A DNA stretch of 64,000 nt from Pelagibacteraceae bacterium AG-426-E17 (GTDB lineage: Bacteria; Pseudomonadota; Alphaproteobacteria; Pelagibacterales; Pelagibacteraceae). The position numbers were made by a program, and so were the translations under genes. The stretch spans positions 480,001 to 544,000 of the forward strand of contig QCNP01000001.1 of assembly GCA_003210095.1 (NCBI GenBank). Reading direction: 5' to 3'. Below are positions 10,609-21,597 of this stretch, piece by piece. Below the pieces are notes generated by a model. That model was not told where the DNA came from. It made no database searches and was given only the letters and a program-made list of their open reading frames with translations. The stretch's first letter is position 1, and every line of letters starts with the position of its first letter.

Positions 10609-11421
10609 ATGATTTATGATTGCTTTTCATATTGGGATGAAGACTTATTATTAGAACTAAGACTAAATATACTAAATAAAATTGTTGATTATTTTGTGAT
10701 TGTAGAAGGTAATAAGACTTGGCAAAACAATCAAAAAAAATTGCGTTTTAAGATTGAAGATTTTCAAAAATTTGAAGATAAAATTATTTATGTTCCTGTT
10801 GAGGATTTACCTGATGGTGATGATCCATATTTAAGAGAAAACCATCAAAGAAATTGTATATCCAGAGGATTAAAAAATGCTAAAGACGATGATTTGATAA
10901 TAATATCTGATTTAGATGAAATACCGAATCCTGAAAAAGTTCTAAGTTTTAAAGTCTCAGATAGACTCTCGGCTTTTAAACAAAAACATTTTTATTATAA
11001 ATTTAATTTACAAAGCCAAAACCATCCATTCTGGTTGGGTAGTAGAATATGTGTAAAAAAATTTCTTAAATCACCTCAATGGCTTAGAGACTTGAAATTT
11101 AAAAAAAGACCTTTTTGGAGAATTGATAAATTTAGATTAAACAATATCATAGATAATGGAGGGTGGCATTTTTGCAATCTAAAAAGACCAGAGGATTTAC
11201 TTAACAAATATAAAAACTTATGTGAGACTAATGATCCGTATCACTTTAATGAAAAGATTGACGATAAATATTTAAATTTAGAGGAAATTAAAAAAAAAAT
11301 AGATCTTAAAACAGATATTATAGGGCGAGATGATAATTTTAAAAAAATAGAAATTGATGAAAGCTTCCCTAAATATATTATAGATAATATATCTAGGTAT
11401 AAAGAATGGATTAGTGATTAA
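10609..11421 (+). CDS. glycosyltransferase family 17 protein
   Basis: 270 residues resembling GT17, the family of N-acetylglucosaminyltransferase III, which also has bacterial and phage members. Diagnostic points: the opening MIYDCFSYWDEDLLLELRLN, YFVIVEGNKTWQ (about 29-39), RENHQRN and the acidic metal-binding motif SDLDEIPNP (residues 100-108). GGWHF near the C-terminal third is also typical. It probably adds GlcNAc or a related sugar to a surface glycan; acceptor unknown. It begins directly after lepA with a good Shine-Dalgarno sequence (AAGGAGAGAT) and meets the GT2 gene tail to tail. It opens a block of glycan genes ending at the tRNA-Ser. Confidence 0.82.
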   Translation: MIYDCFSYWDEDLLLELRLNILNKIVDYFVIVEGNKTWQNNQKKLRFKIEDFQKFEDKIIYVPVEDLPDGDDPYLRENHQRNCISRGLKNAKDDDLIIISDLDEIPNPEKVLSFKVSDRLSAFKQKHFYYKFNLQSQNHPFWLGSRICVKKFLKSPQWLRDLKFKKRPFWRIDKFRLNNIIDNGGWHFCNLKRPEDLLNKYKNLCETNDPYHFNEKIDDKYLNLEEIKKKIDLKTDIIGRDDNFKKIEIDESFPKYIIDNISRYKEWISD

Positions 11422-11424
11422 TAT

Positions 11425-12237
11425 TTATTTAAATTTTATTTTTTTAAATAAAAAATTATAAATAAATTTTAAAGTGCCAGCTATATTTGAATAATTATTT
11501 ATCAATCCACTTTTATTAAAAAGAAAAATATTAAATATTAAAAAAATACTATTTTTGAAAAAATTTCTTATTATTTTCAGCAGACGTAATCTTTTATATT
11601 TTAAGTCAAAAACGAACTCACCGTATTTAAAATTAATTTTTCTAACTAATTTAGTGTTAGTGTCTTTCTGAGTTGATTTTCCTCCTAAATGTACCGCATT
11701 TGAATGAAGTACCTTCACCATTTTAAAGCGAGATTTTTTTGCTCTTTGCATTAAATCTTTATCTTCCCAATATAAAAAAAAATTTTCATCAAAGAATCCT
11801 AATTTTTTTACTTTTTTTGTATCGCACATCATTACAGATGCATCTAAGTCATTTTGGTATTGTAATTTTGCTTTTATTCCTTTAGTAAATGATTTTTTTA
11901 AAACAGGTGCTGCAAAAATAATATTCTTATCTTGCCTAAATGCAGATAACAAAGCAGAAATAGATTTTTTGCTTATTTTAATGTCAGCCTGCGTAAATAA
12001 AAAGTATTTGGTTTTGACTTTAGAAATTAGAAAGTTTGTAGCCTTTGAAAGGCCCACATTATATTTAGAAAAATTATAGTAGAATTTTTTTTTTAGTATA
12101 GAAGAAATTTTACTTTTATTGTTTTGTATATCATGATCAAAAATGAATAACTTAAAATCTTTATACTGCACCAAATTATTAAACATTTTGCTTGGTGTTT
12201 TATATAAAGTTATAATTATACTTAAATTTTGTTTCAT
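11425..12237 (-). CDS. glycosyltransferase family 2 (rhamnosyltransferase-like)
   Basis: A 270-residue GT-A enzyme. The start MKQNLSIIITLYKTP, the NVGLSKATN segment (60-68), the metal-site region TQADIKIS (82-89, in place of a classic DxD) and WEDKDLMQRAKK (157-168) match GT2 enzymes of the WbbL/rhamnosyltransferase type. KVLHSNAVHLGGKS follows, as in that group. A hydrophobic stretch near 218-232 could anchor it to the membrane. It lies 4 bases downstream of the TylF-like methyltransferase on the same strand, so the two are probably one transcript. Sugar specificity is not determinable. Confidence 0.85.
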   Translation of the reverse strand: MKQNLSIIITLYKTPSKMFNNLVQYKDFKLFIFDHDIQNNKSKISSILKKKFYYNFSKYNVGLSKATNFLISKVKTKYFLFTQADIKISKKSISALLSAFRQDKNIIFAAPVLKKSFTKGIKAKLQYQNDLDASVMMCDTKKVKKLGFFDENFFLYWEDKDLMQRAKKSRFKMVKVLHSNAVHLGGKSTQKDTNTKLVRKINFKYGEFVFDLKYKRLRLLKIIRNFFKNSIFLIFNIFLFNKSGLINNYSNIAGTLKFIYNFLFKKIKFK

Positions 12238-12241
12238 TAAC

Positions 12242-13090
12242 CTAGGATTTTATAAAGATAGCTTGACCGGTAGGAAAAGAAATAAAATTACCCTGTTTTT
12301 TTAAAAAAAATTCATCAATAACTTGTTTTTCTAAGGCCATCCTTCCGTAGTCATCAAAAATTATTATCCCTTTTGAATTAATTTTGTCATAAAAAAACAT
12401 AAGTGCATCTCTTGTTGCATCACCAGAATTTAAATCTAGATGTAACAAATCGATATTTTTTGGATTTTCTGAATTATCAAAAACTTCAGGAATATTTCCC
12501 TCATTAAAAATAACATTTCTCTCAAACTGTTTCAAATTTTTTTTTGTAATTTCTAAATTCAAATAAGAATAATCAAAAAGATCTTTTTTATTATCAAAAT
12601 TAAATTTAGACCAAGAGTCGTATAAGTAGCCTTGAAACTCAATTTTGTTAATATTAAAACACTGAGCCATAATGTAAAAAGTCAAACCATCACAGACACC
12701 ACACTCTACTAAATTCTTTTTTTTATTATTAGAATTTTTAATAATATCATTACAAGCATTATAGAGTAAATAATGTCTCCATTTTAGTTCTTCCAAAATT
12801 TTTGAGTAATTAGTGTTATGGAAGTCAAACTGAGTCAAACAAAATTCTCTATTTGAGATTCGTTCCAATAAAAGATTATTAATTTCTTCAAAAATTTTAT
12901 CCTTTGCGGTAGGTAAAGTTTCCCATGGCGGGTCAGAATGATTAATATCCATACCCCAACCTGAAAATTTATACAACTTTTTATTTGATCTTTTAAATAA
13001 ACTTCCTTTTATCAATCTCCAAATTAAACTTAAAATTTTTTTTTTACTCTTTTTTGATTTTGCAATTAATACTCTATCAATTTCATACAT
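12242..13090 (-). CDS. SAM-dependent O-methyltransferase, TylF/MycF-like
   Basis: 282 residues. The SAM-binding motif is NLVECGVCDGLT (126-137), YDSW is at 157-160, the metal-site region LLHLDLNSGDATRDAL at 215-230 and DDYG at 246-249. These match the macrocin O-methyltransferase (TylF/MycF) family, which methylates sugar hydroxyls in a metal-dependent way. Here it probably caps a sugar of a surface polysaccharide; this is inference from the neighbouring glycosyltransferases. The N-terminal 45 residues are basic and lysine-rich. It diverges from the next methyltransferase across a 101-base AT-rich gap that must carry both promoters. Confidence 0.8.
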   Translation of the reverse strand: MYEIDRVLIAKSKKSKKKILSLIWRLIKGSLFKRSNKKLYKFSGWGMDINHSDPPWETLPTAKDKIFEEINNLLLERISNREFCLTQFDFHNTNYSKILEELKWRHYLLYNACNDIIKNSNNKKKNLVECGVCDGLTFYIMAQCFNINKIEFQGYLYDSWSKFNFDNKKDLFDYSYLNLEITKKNLKQFERNVIFNEGNIPEVFDNSENPKNIDLLHLDLNSGDATRDALMFFYDKINSKGIIIFDDYGRMALEKQVIDEFFLKKQGNFISFPTGQAIFIKS

Positions 13091-13191
13091 TAAGAAAGAT
13101 ACCTCTTAGGACTAATGTAGTATATATTTTTGATTATAGCTATATAAAAAAAGAAATTGAAGATATATAAAAAAATTAGTTATAAAATTAA

Positions 13192-14400
13192 ATGCTAAAA
13201 AAATTTTTAGATCTTGGACAACAACCTTTGGCTAATTCTTATTTAAGAAAATCGCAATTAAAAAAAAAAGAAAAAAAACTTAAGTTAGAATTACTCTTTG
13301 ACGATAAAAGTTATCTTGTATCTATAAAAAATAAAATCCCTAAACATCAGATGTTTAATTCAAGTTATCCATATAGATCCTCTCAATCAAAAACTATGCA
13401 AATATCATTTAGAAAAATTGCGAACGAAATTAAAAGAAGATTTAATCCAAAACTTATTGTGGAGATAGGAAGCAATGACGGTACATTTTTAAAAAATTTT
13501 AGTAAAAATAAAATAATCGGTATTGAACCTTGTAAAAATGTTGCAAAGGTTACAAAAAAAAAAGGTTTTGTAACTATCGACAAATATTGGACAAAAAGCC
13601 TTGCAAGATCTCTCTTTAAAAAAAAAAAAGTTGATTTAATTTATTCAGCTAACACTTTAAGTCACATAGAAAATCTCAATGAAACCTTTACTGCAATTAA
13701 TATTGCGTTAAATAAAGATGGAATTTTAATTTTAGAAGGCCCAGCGCTTTTACCTTGCTTAAAATTTAATATTTATGATCAATTTTATTGTGAACATATA
13801 TATGTATTTTCGACATTATCATTAAGCAATATTTTAAAAAAATATAAATTAGAAATATTCGATTTACAAAATTTAGATACACATGGTGGATCTACAAGAT
13901 ACTTTATTAAAAAAAAAAATAACAATAAAATTAAAATTTTAAAAGCTGTGAGAAGAGAAATTAATAAAGAAGTGAGATTTGGATTGAAAAAATTCTCTAC
14001 ATACAAAAAATTTTCCAAAAATATTAAAAAGTCAAAATTTAAACTAAAGAAATTACTTAAAGATTTACAATTAAAAAACAAAAAAGTAATTGGATACGGT
14101 GCAACTGCAAAATCTTGTACTGTTCTAAATTATTGTAAAATAGGCCCAACTTTAATTAATTATTTTTTAGATACTACCCCAGATAAAATTAACAAATTTT
14201 TACCAGGATCTAAAATCTTTATAAAAAAATATAAAAAATTGAATAAAAAAGATGTGGATTTTGTTTTTCTTGGAGCATGGAACTTTAAAAAGGAAATTTT
14301 TAAAAAAGAGAGTTTATTTATAAAGCAGGGTGGAAAATTCATAACACACATTCCAAATGTTAAAATTATTTCAGATAAAGATATGAGAGGTAGAATTTGA
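13192..14400 (+). CDS. C-methyltransferase-like SAM methyltransferase with degenerate zinc domain
   Basis: 402 residues with the three-part layout of NovU/TylCIII-type sugar C-methyltransferases. The N-terminal domain keeps FLDLGQQPLANSYL (5-18) and HQMFNSSYPYRSS (52-64), the SAM domain has IVEIGSNDGTFL (89-100), YDQFYCEHIYVFS and DTHGGSTRYF, and the C-terminal domain has VIGYGATAKSCTVLNY (about 295-310). The normal N-terminal domain binds zinc with two Cys-x2-Cys pairs. Here the protein starts after the first pair, with an in-frame stop directly before the ATG, and the second pair is replaced by LFDDKSYLVS. A 12-A run at 13618-13629 is a slippage site. It overlaps the epimerase start by 4 bases. 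Confidence 0.8.
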   Translation: MLKKFLDLGQQPLANSYLRKSQLKKKEKKLKLELLFDDKSYLVSIKNKIPKHQMFNSSYPYRSSQSKTMQISFRKIANEIKRRFNPKLIVEIGSNDGTFLKNFSKNKIIGIEPCKNVAKVTKKKGFVTIDKYWTKSLARSLFKKKKVDLIYSANTLSHIENLNETFTAINIALNKDGILILEGPALLPCLKFNIYDQFYCEHIYVFSTLSLSNILKKYKLEIFDLQNLDTHGGSTRYFIKKKNNNKIKILKAVRREINKEVRFGLKKFSTYKKFSKNIKKSKFKLKKLLKDLQLKNKKVIGYGATAKSCTVLNYCKIGPTLINYFLDTTPDKINKFLPGSKIFIKKYKKLNKKDVDFVFLGAWNFKKEIFKKESLFIKQGGKFITHIPNVKIISDKDMRGRI

Positions 14401-15371
14401 AAAAAAATATTATGATAACTGGTGGAGCTGGATACATAGGAAGCCATATAGCTGAAAGAATTAATACTAATAAATATAACGTAATTATTTACGATAATTT
14501 AGTTACTGGGAGAAAAAAATTAATAAACAAAAAAGCAAAGTTTGTTAAAGGTGATATTAAGAATTTAAAACAATTATCTAACACTATTAAAAAAAATGAT
14601 ATCTCTTTAATTATACATTTAGCTGCATATCTAAATATTGCTGAGGCAGAACAAAAAAAAGGAAAATACTTTAAAAATAATGTTGGCGGAACGCTTAACT
14701 TAGTAAAGGCATGTGAGAACTCAGGTGTAAAAAGTATAATTTTTTCTTCCTCTTGCTCTGTTTATGGAAATATAAATGGAGCTGTAAAAGAAAAGCATAA
14801 GCTAAAACCAAAAAGTTATTACGCATTTACTAAATTCAAAAGCGAAAAAATAATTGAGAAATATTCAAGTAAATATAATTATAATTACGCAATATTAAGG
14901 TATTTCAATGTTGCTGGTGCAAGCCCATCTGGAAAAATAGGAGAGATAGAAAGTTCTCATGGCCACTTAATTAAAAATTTAGCAATTCAATATTACAAAA
15001 AAAATCCAAGGGTAAATATTTATGGAAATGACTATAATACTAAAGATGGAACTTGTATAAGAGATTATATACATGTCACGGATTTAGCTAATATACATAT
15101 AAAAGCACTCAAAAAAATTTCTTCAAATAAAAAATCTTTAATTTTAAACTGTGGTTACGGGAAAGGATACTCTGTAAAAGAAATTGTTAATATTTTTAAA
15201 AAAATAAAAAAAAATGTAAAAGTTTATAAACAAAATAGGAGGAAAGGAGATGTTGCGCAAATTTATTCAGATATAACAAGATTAAAAAAAGTTTTAAAAT
15301 GGAGGCCAAAATTTAATAATATAAAATTTATTCTAAAAAGCTCTATAAATTGGGAAAAAAATGAAAATTAA
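14397..15371 (+). CDS. galE: UDP-glucose 4-epimerase-like NAD-dependent epimerase
   Basis: An extended SDR of 324 residues that probably interconverts UDP-hexoses (for example UDP-Glc/UDP-Gal) to supply the neighbouring glycosyltransferases. The NAD motif GGAGYIGS is at 9-16, the catalytic Ser region SSSCSVYG at 117-124, and the catalytic pair Tyr142/Lys146 in YYAFTK. RYFNVAGASPSG and DGTCIRDYIHVTDLA are strongly GalE-like. The start is a TTG overlapping the TGA of the upstream methyltransferase. The exact sugar is an inference. Confidence 0.88.
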   Translation: MKKNIMITGGAGYIGSHIAERINTNKYNVIIYDNLVTGRKKLINKKAKFVKGDIKNLKQLSNTIKKNDISLIIHLAAYLNIAEAEQKKGKYFKNNVGGTLNLVKACENSGVKSIIFSSSCSVYGNINGAVKEKHKLKPKSYYAFTKFKSEKIIEKYSSKYNYNYAILRYFNVAGASPSGKIGEIESSHGHLIKNLAIQYYKKNPRVNIYGNDYNTKDGTCIRDYIHVTDLANIHIKALKKISSNKKSLILNCGYGKGYSVKEIVNIFKKIKKNVKVYKQNRRKGDVAQIYSDITRLKKVLKWRPKFNNIKFILKSSINWEKNEN

Positions 15372-16206
15372 AACCTTTTACGCAATATTTTACAGGCATA
15401 GATTTATTAAAGCCTCAATTTTATTAAAATTATATTTATTAATTACAATAGTATTTAAATATGCTTTCAATTTATTGTTTTTGCCCAAAACTACAAATTT
15501 AGACATAATTCCCTCTAAAGATAAACTGTTTAATTCAAACTTAAATTATTTGTTTGAGTATTTTAATTCTGATAAAGGGGATTTTTGTTACAATCAATAT
15601 GCCCAACCATCAAAACAAAAAAAAGATAAGATTATAGGACACGGGTACGCTAAAATTTATGAGAATTTTTTCAATAAGCTAAGAGAAAGTAAACTCAATA
15701 TTTTAGAAATTGGATCTTTTTATGGAAATGCTTCAGCAGCCTTAAACTTCTATTTTAAGAATGCAAATATTTTTAGTGCTGATATTAATCCAGATATGTA
15801 TAGTTATAAAGGTGTAAGACTAAAAAACTTTTACGTAGATTCTTCATCACGAGAGTCAATTCAAAAAAATATAATTGATAAAAAAATTAAGTTTGATGTA
15901 ATTATTGAGGACGCTAGTCATATGTTAAAAGATCAGGTTATTTCTTTTTTTATGCTATTTCCGCTTGTTGAGAAAGATGGTTTTTTCATTACTGAAGAGA
16001 TTGATTTTCCTGAGAAAAGAGATGACATGAGAATTGGTCAAAAAAGGCCTGATTTAAAAACAATTTTAATGGAAATTTTAAATAAAAATGATTTTAACTC
16101 AGAGTATATTACAAAGGTTGAAAAAGATTATGTATTATCAAACATTGGTAAAATCTCTTTTTTTAAGGGAAATACAAACGAAGTAGTCATTATAAAAAAA
16201 AAATGA
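15361..16206 (+). CDS. class I SAM-dependent methyltransferase, N-terminal membrane segment
   Basis: 281 residues. A hydrophobic segment at about 18-41 precedes FNSDKGDF (68-75) and HGYAKIYENFF, then the SAM motif LNILEIGSFYGNASAAL (112-128) and the acidic site VIIEDASHML (180-189). This resembles the methyltransferases often found beside polyketide and sugar genes, with FNSDKG-x-n-HGYAKIY upstream of motif I. The substrate is unknown; the glycan context suggests sugar O-methylation. It starts 11 bases before the end of the epimerase gene. The tRNA-Ser begins 9 bases after its stop and is probably on the same transcript. Confidence 0.75.
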   Translation: MKIKTFYAIFYRHRFIKASILLKLYLLITIVFKYAFNLLFLPKTTNLDIIPSKDKLFNSNLNYLFEYFNSDKGDFCYNQYAQPSKQKKDKIIGHGYAKIYENFFNKLRESKLNILEIGSFYGNASAALNFYFKNANIFSADINPDMYSYKGVRLKNFYVDSSSRESIQKNIIDKKIKFDVIIEDASHMLKDQVISFFMLFPLVEKDGFFITEEIDFPEKRDDMRIGQKRPDLKTILMEILNKNDFNSEYITKVEKDYVLSNIGKISFFKGNTNEVVIIKKK

Positions 16207-16215
16207 ATATCTTTG

Positions 16216-16305
16216 GGAGAGATGGCCGAGTGGTTTAAGGCGCACGCTTGGAAAGCGTGTTAAGGGGCAACTCTTTCGTGGGTTCGAATCCCACTCTCTC
16301 CGCCA
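16216..16305 (+). tRNA. tRNA-Ser, anticodon GGA
   Basis: A 90-base class II tRNA. The acceptor stem GGAGAGA pairs with TCTCTCC, discriminator G is at 16302 and CCA is encoded (16303-16305). The anticodon stem CACGC/GCGTG flanks the loop TTGGAAA, with GGA at 16250-16252 reading TCC and TCT. The long variable arm lies between, and the T arm is GTGGG-TTCGAAT-CCCAC (16278-16294). T-rich runs follow. It marks the right boundary of the glycan gene block. Confidence 0.97.
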
Positions 16306-16434
16306 TTTTTTTACTTTTTTTAATATTTTTCTAATATTAGTTTAAAGAATAAGAATATATGAAATAAAGCCCGGATTTATTGAGTTATTTGAGCTAATTT
16401 ATAGAGGCAGTTTTATTTAATTATAGAAAAATGA

Positions 16435-18525
<2,091 letters not shown>

Positions 18526-18526
18526 T

Positions 18527-19804
18527 ATGGAAACAAAATATGTTTCTAATATTTATACACTGAATAAATCTACATATATTGTTTTAAGATGGATCGCGAT
18601 AATTGGTCAGTTTCTAACAGTAAATATAGTGTATTTTTTCTTTGATTTTAATTTTCAAATAATTCTTACAAATATAATTATATTTATTGGAGTGATAACA
18701 AATATTTTTTTAATTAATTTTTATAATAAAAATTTATTAACAAATAGGGCATCATTCCTTTTTTTACTTATAGATATTATACAATTAAGCGCTATAATTT
18801 ATCTAACAGGTGGAATTTTAAATCCATTTTCAATTTTTTTAATTATTCCAAGTGTATTCTCTTCCTCAAACCTACAATTTAAAACTAGTCTAAGTTTAAT
18901 AATTTTAACAATATTTTTAATAATTTTTTTAACCTTTTTTCATAAAGAATTAGTTTATCCAGGCCAAAATATAATTTTAGTAAATAATTTTTATTACTAC
19001 GCAATACCTACATCATTGATTATAGCATTAATATTTTTGAATTATTTTGCAATTATATTTGGTCAAGAGTCTAGACTTAGAAAGGAAGCCTTAGATAAGT
19101 TAGAGGAAGTTATCGCTAAAGAACAACAATTAGTATCCTTAGGCGGTCAGGCAGCAGCAGCTGCGCATTCCTTAAATACTCCTTTATCAACGATTAAAAT
19201 AATATCTCAAGATTTATCATCTCAATTTAAAGACAAAAAAGACATTAAAAAAGATATTGAACTGTTGGTAAGCCAAGTTGAGAGATGTGGTCAGATTTTA
19301 AAAAAATTATCATTAAATCCAGTAATTGAAGATGATTTTATAAACAAAGAGTGCTCTTTGGCAGAATATATTAGAGATATAATTAAATCATTTCAAGAGA
19401 TTTCTAATAAGGATTTTATTTTAAATCTAAATCAAGATGATAACCCTTTTAAGATTTCAAAACTTATAGATATTAATTATGGAATAAGAAATTTTATTGG
19501 TAATGCTAATAAATTTGCAAAAAATAAAATATATATATCAATAAAAAGTGATAATGAAAATTCAGAGATATCAATCGAGGATGATGGACCAGGCTATCCA
19601 AAAGATATTTTAAACAAAATAGGCCAACCATATATAAAGTCATCAACCAAATTCTCATCTAAAATAGGACTTGGATTAGGTATCTTTATTGGAAAAACTC
19701 TTTTAGAAAGAAAAAATGCAAAAATAATTTGCAGAAATTCAAAAACAAGATCAGGCGCAGAGGTATTAATAAGATGGAAAAATTCTTATTTAAAAAATCT
19801 TTAG
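18527..19804 (+). CDS. regB: RegB/PrrB-type membrane sensor histidine kinase
   Basis: A 425-residue kinase of the redox-sensing RegB/PrrB group, which controls respiration and energy genes with RegA/PrrA in other alphaproteobacteria. About six membrane helices lie in residues 18-178. The ubiquinone-site motif GGILNPF is at 95-101. The H-box context [19 protein letters not shown] (205-223) is RegB-like, but His214 is followed by Ser and the Gly by Asn, where the family has HELGTPL. Cys254 lies where RegB proteins carry a redox cysteine. N-box ([14 protein letters not shown]), G1 (IEDDGPGYP) and G2 (GLGLGIFIG) are intact. No response regulator is adjacent; the 3' end overlaps cobT by 4 bases. 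Confidence 0.85.
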   Translation: METKYVSNIYTLNKSTYIVLRWIAIIGQFLTVNIVYFFFDFNFQIILTNIIIFIGVITNIFLINFYNKNLLTNRASFLFLLIDIIQLSAIIYLTGGILNPFSIFLIIPSVFSSSNLQFKTSLSLIILTIFLIIFLTFFHKELVYPGQNIILVNNFYYYAIPTSLIIALIFLNYFAIIFGQESRLRKEALDKLEEVIAKEQQLVSLGGQAAAAAHSLNTPLSTIKIISQDLSSQFKDKKDIKKDIELLVSQVERCGQILKKLSLNPVIEDDFINKECSLAEYIRDIIKSFQEISNKDFILNLNQDDNPFKISKLIDINYGIRNFIGNANKFAKNKIYISIKSDNENSEISIEDDGPGYPKDILNKIGQPYIKSSTKFSSKIGLGLGIFIGKTLLERKNAKIICRNSKTRSGAEVLIRWKNSYLKNL

Positions 19805-21597
19805 TGATATCTTTTCTTAGAGGTATTTTTCTCAAACAAATTACTTAATTGCTTAATCATTACATCCCCTAACTCTTGAACATCAGTAATTTTAATTGCT
19901 TTTTTATAATATCTGGAAACATCATGACCTATTCCTATTGCTAAAATTTCAGTATCTTTTTTATCCTCAATATTTTTAACAACTTTTTTAAGATTTTTCT
20001 CTAAAAAATCCCCTGAATTAACCGATAGAGTAGAGTCATCTACAGGGGCACCATCAGATATGACCATTAGAATTTTTCTTTCTTCTTTCCTTTTTCTTAG
20101 TCTGTTGAAAGCCCACAAAATCGCCTCACCGTCGATATTTTCTTTAAGGAGGCCCTCCTTTAACATTAAACCTATGTTATTTTTAGATTGTCTCCAATGT
20201 ACATCTGCACTTTTATAAATAATATGTCTTAAATCATTTAATCTTCCAGGATTCTTTGGTTTGCCAATAGTGTTCCATCTCTCTCTTGACTCGCCTCCTT
20301 TCCAATTTTTTGTTGTAAATCCAAGTATCTCTACTTTGACATTACATCTCTCCAGGGTCCTAGATAAAATATCAGCACAAAGTGCAGCGATCGTAATTGG
20401 CCTACCTCTCATTGACCCAGAATTATCAATTAGGAGTGTTACAACTGTATCTTTAAATTCGAATTCTTTCTCTCTTTTGAACGATAGTGAATTTTGTGGG
20501 TCTATTATAATTCTTGTTAGTTTGGAACTATCTAACAATCCTTCTTCTAAGTCATATTCCCACGAACGATTTTGTATCGCTAATAACTGTCTTTGCAATT
20601 TGTTTGCAAGTTTTGTTATTAAATCTTGAAAGTTTATTAATTGTTGATCTAGGTTTTTTCTTAATCTTATTATTTCCTCTTCTTTTTCTAAATCTTCAGC
20701 TTTTGAAACTTCATCAAACTTTGTTGTAAAAATTTTATATTCGAGATTTGATTTATTAACATTTAATTTCTGCGAAATAATCTGAGTATCATTTTCATTC
20801 GCATCAGAATCTAGGAAAGAGTCATCCATTCTAAATTCGGTCAGGTCACTTTCTGCAGTTATATCTGTATTTATGTCGTCCATACTACTATCATCTACTT
20901 TTTTTTGATCTTCTGCCTCATTATCTGCGCCATTACTTTGAGTATTTCTCTCGTCTTCCTCTTTATGCTCTGTTTGTCCATCCTCATTTTCAAAAATATC
21001 TAAATTTTGAAGAATTTTAGAAAACTTAAAATTGTATGCTTCTTGGTTTTCCAAATTTTCCATTAAAAAATTTATCTCACCATCAATATTCTCTTTGAAT
21101 TTTTTTTCATAAAGATGAAATTTTTTGTTAGAGCTCATGTTATGTTTAATATTAAAAAACTTATTTAACATATAAATTTCAAAAGCTTCTGATATGTTTA
21201 TTTCATCCTTGGCTCCCAAATTATTTTGATTAACCCTATTCAAATAACTATTTTCCAGGTTTTTTTTTATCCCCATTAGCATTTTAGATCCTAATAATTC
21301 GTATCTTATTTTCTCACTAATTTCATATAATTTTCCAGATGAATTGTTTTTAGGGTAATTTTTATTATATATATTTTTATTAGAAAACCGAATCTTCAAA
21401 GCTTTAGAGTCCAAATCAGACCTTAACTTTATATATTCCTCTTTTACTTTTAAACTATCAAAAAAAAATCGATCATTTTGTATATCCAAACTTTTTTTGT
21501 TGTTTGAGTTATCAACCAGACTTTCAGATATTACCTTAAAAGTAGAATTTAGTGCTTGTTTAATTTTTTCTTTATAAATCTCTTCTTTTTTACTCAT
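19801..21597 (-). CDS. cobT: CobT-like VWA subunit (aerobic cobaltochelatase type)
   Basis: 598 residues. The N-terminal half is helical, residues about 203-270 form a highly acidic low-complexity linker as in known CobT, and the C-terminal half is a von Willebrand A domain with the MIDAS motif DNSGSMRG (391-398) and [11 protein letters not shown]. In the classical B12 pathway CobT pairs with the AAA+ protein CobS and the chelatase CobN to insert cobalt into hydrogenobyrinic diamide. It overlaps cobS by 4 bases. Neither CobN nor any other cobalamin gene is in the window, and SAR11 is not known to make B12, so another role for the AAA+/VWA pair is plausible. Confidence 0.88.
   Translation of the reverse strand: MSKKEEIYKEKIKQALNSTFKVISESLVDNSNNKKSLDIQNDRFFFDSLKVKEEYIKLRSDLDSKALKIRFSNKNIYNKNYPKNNSSGKLYEISEKIRYELLGSKMLMGIKKNLENSYLNRVNQNNLGAKDEINISEAFEIYMLNKFFNIKHNMSSNKKFHLYEKKFKENIDGEINFLMENLENQEAYNFKFSKILQNLDIFENEDGQTEHKEEDERNTQSNGADNEAEDQKKVDDSSMDDINTDITAESDLTEFRMDDSFLDSDANENDTQIISQKLNVNKSNLEYKIFTTKFDEVSKAEDLEKEEEIIRLRKNLDQQLINFQDLITKLANKLQRQLLAIQNRSWEYDLEEGLLDSSKLTRIIIDPQNSLSFKREKEFEFKDTVVTLLIDNSGSMRGRPITIAALCADILSRTLERCNVKVEILGFTTKNWKGGESRERWNTIGKPKNPGRLNDLRHIIYKSADVHWRQSKNNIGLMLKEGLLKENIDGEAILWAFNRLRKRKEERKILMVISDGAPVDDSTLSVNSGDFLEKNLKKVVKNIEDKKDTEILAIGIGHDVSRYYKKAIKITDVQELGDVMIKQLSNLFEKNTSKKRYH

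Noticed and set aside
16331..16340. Perfect palindrome CTAATATTAG upstream of gyrB
   Set aside because: Ten bases of pure AT-rich palindrome are expected by chance in this composition, and no second copy or promoter arrangement supports an operator.
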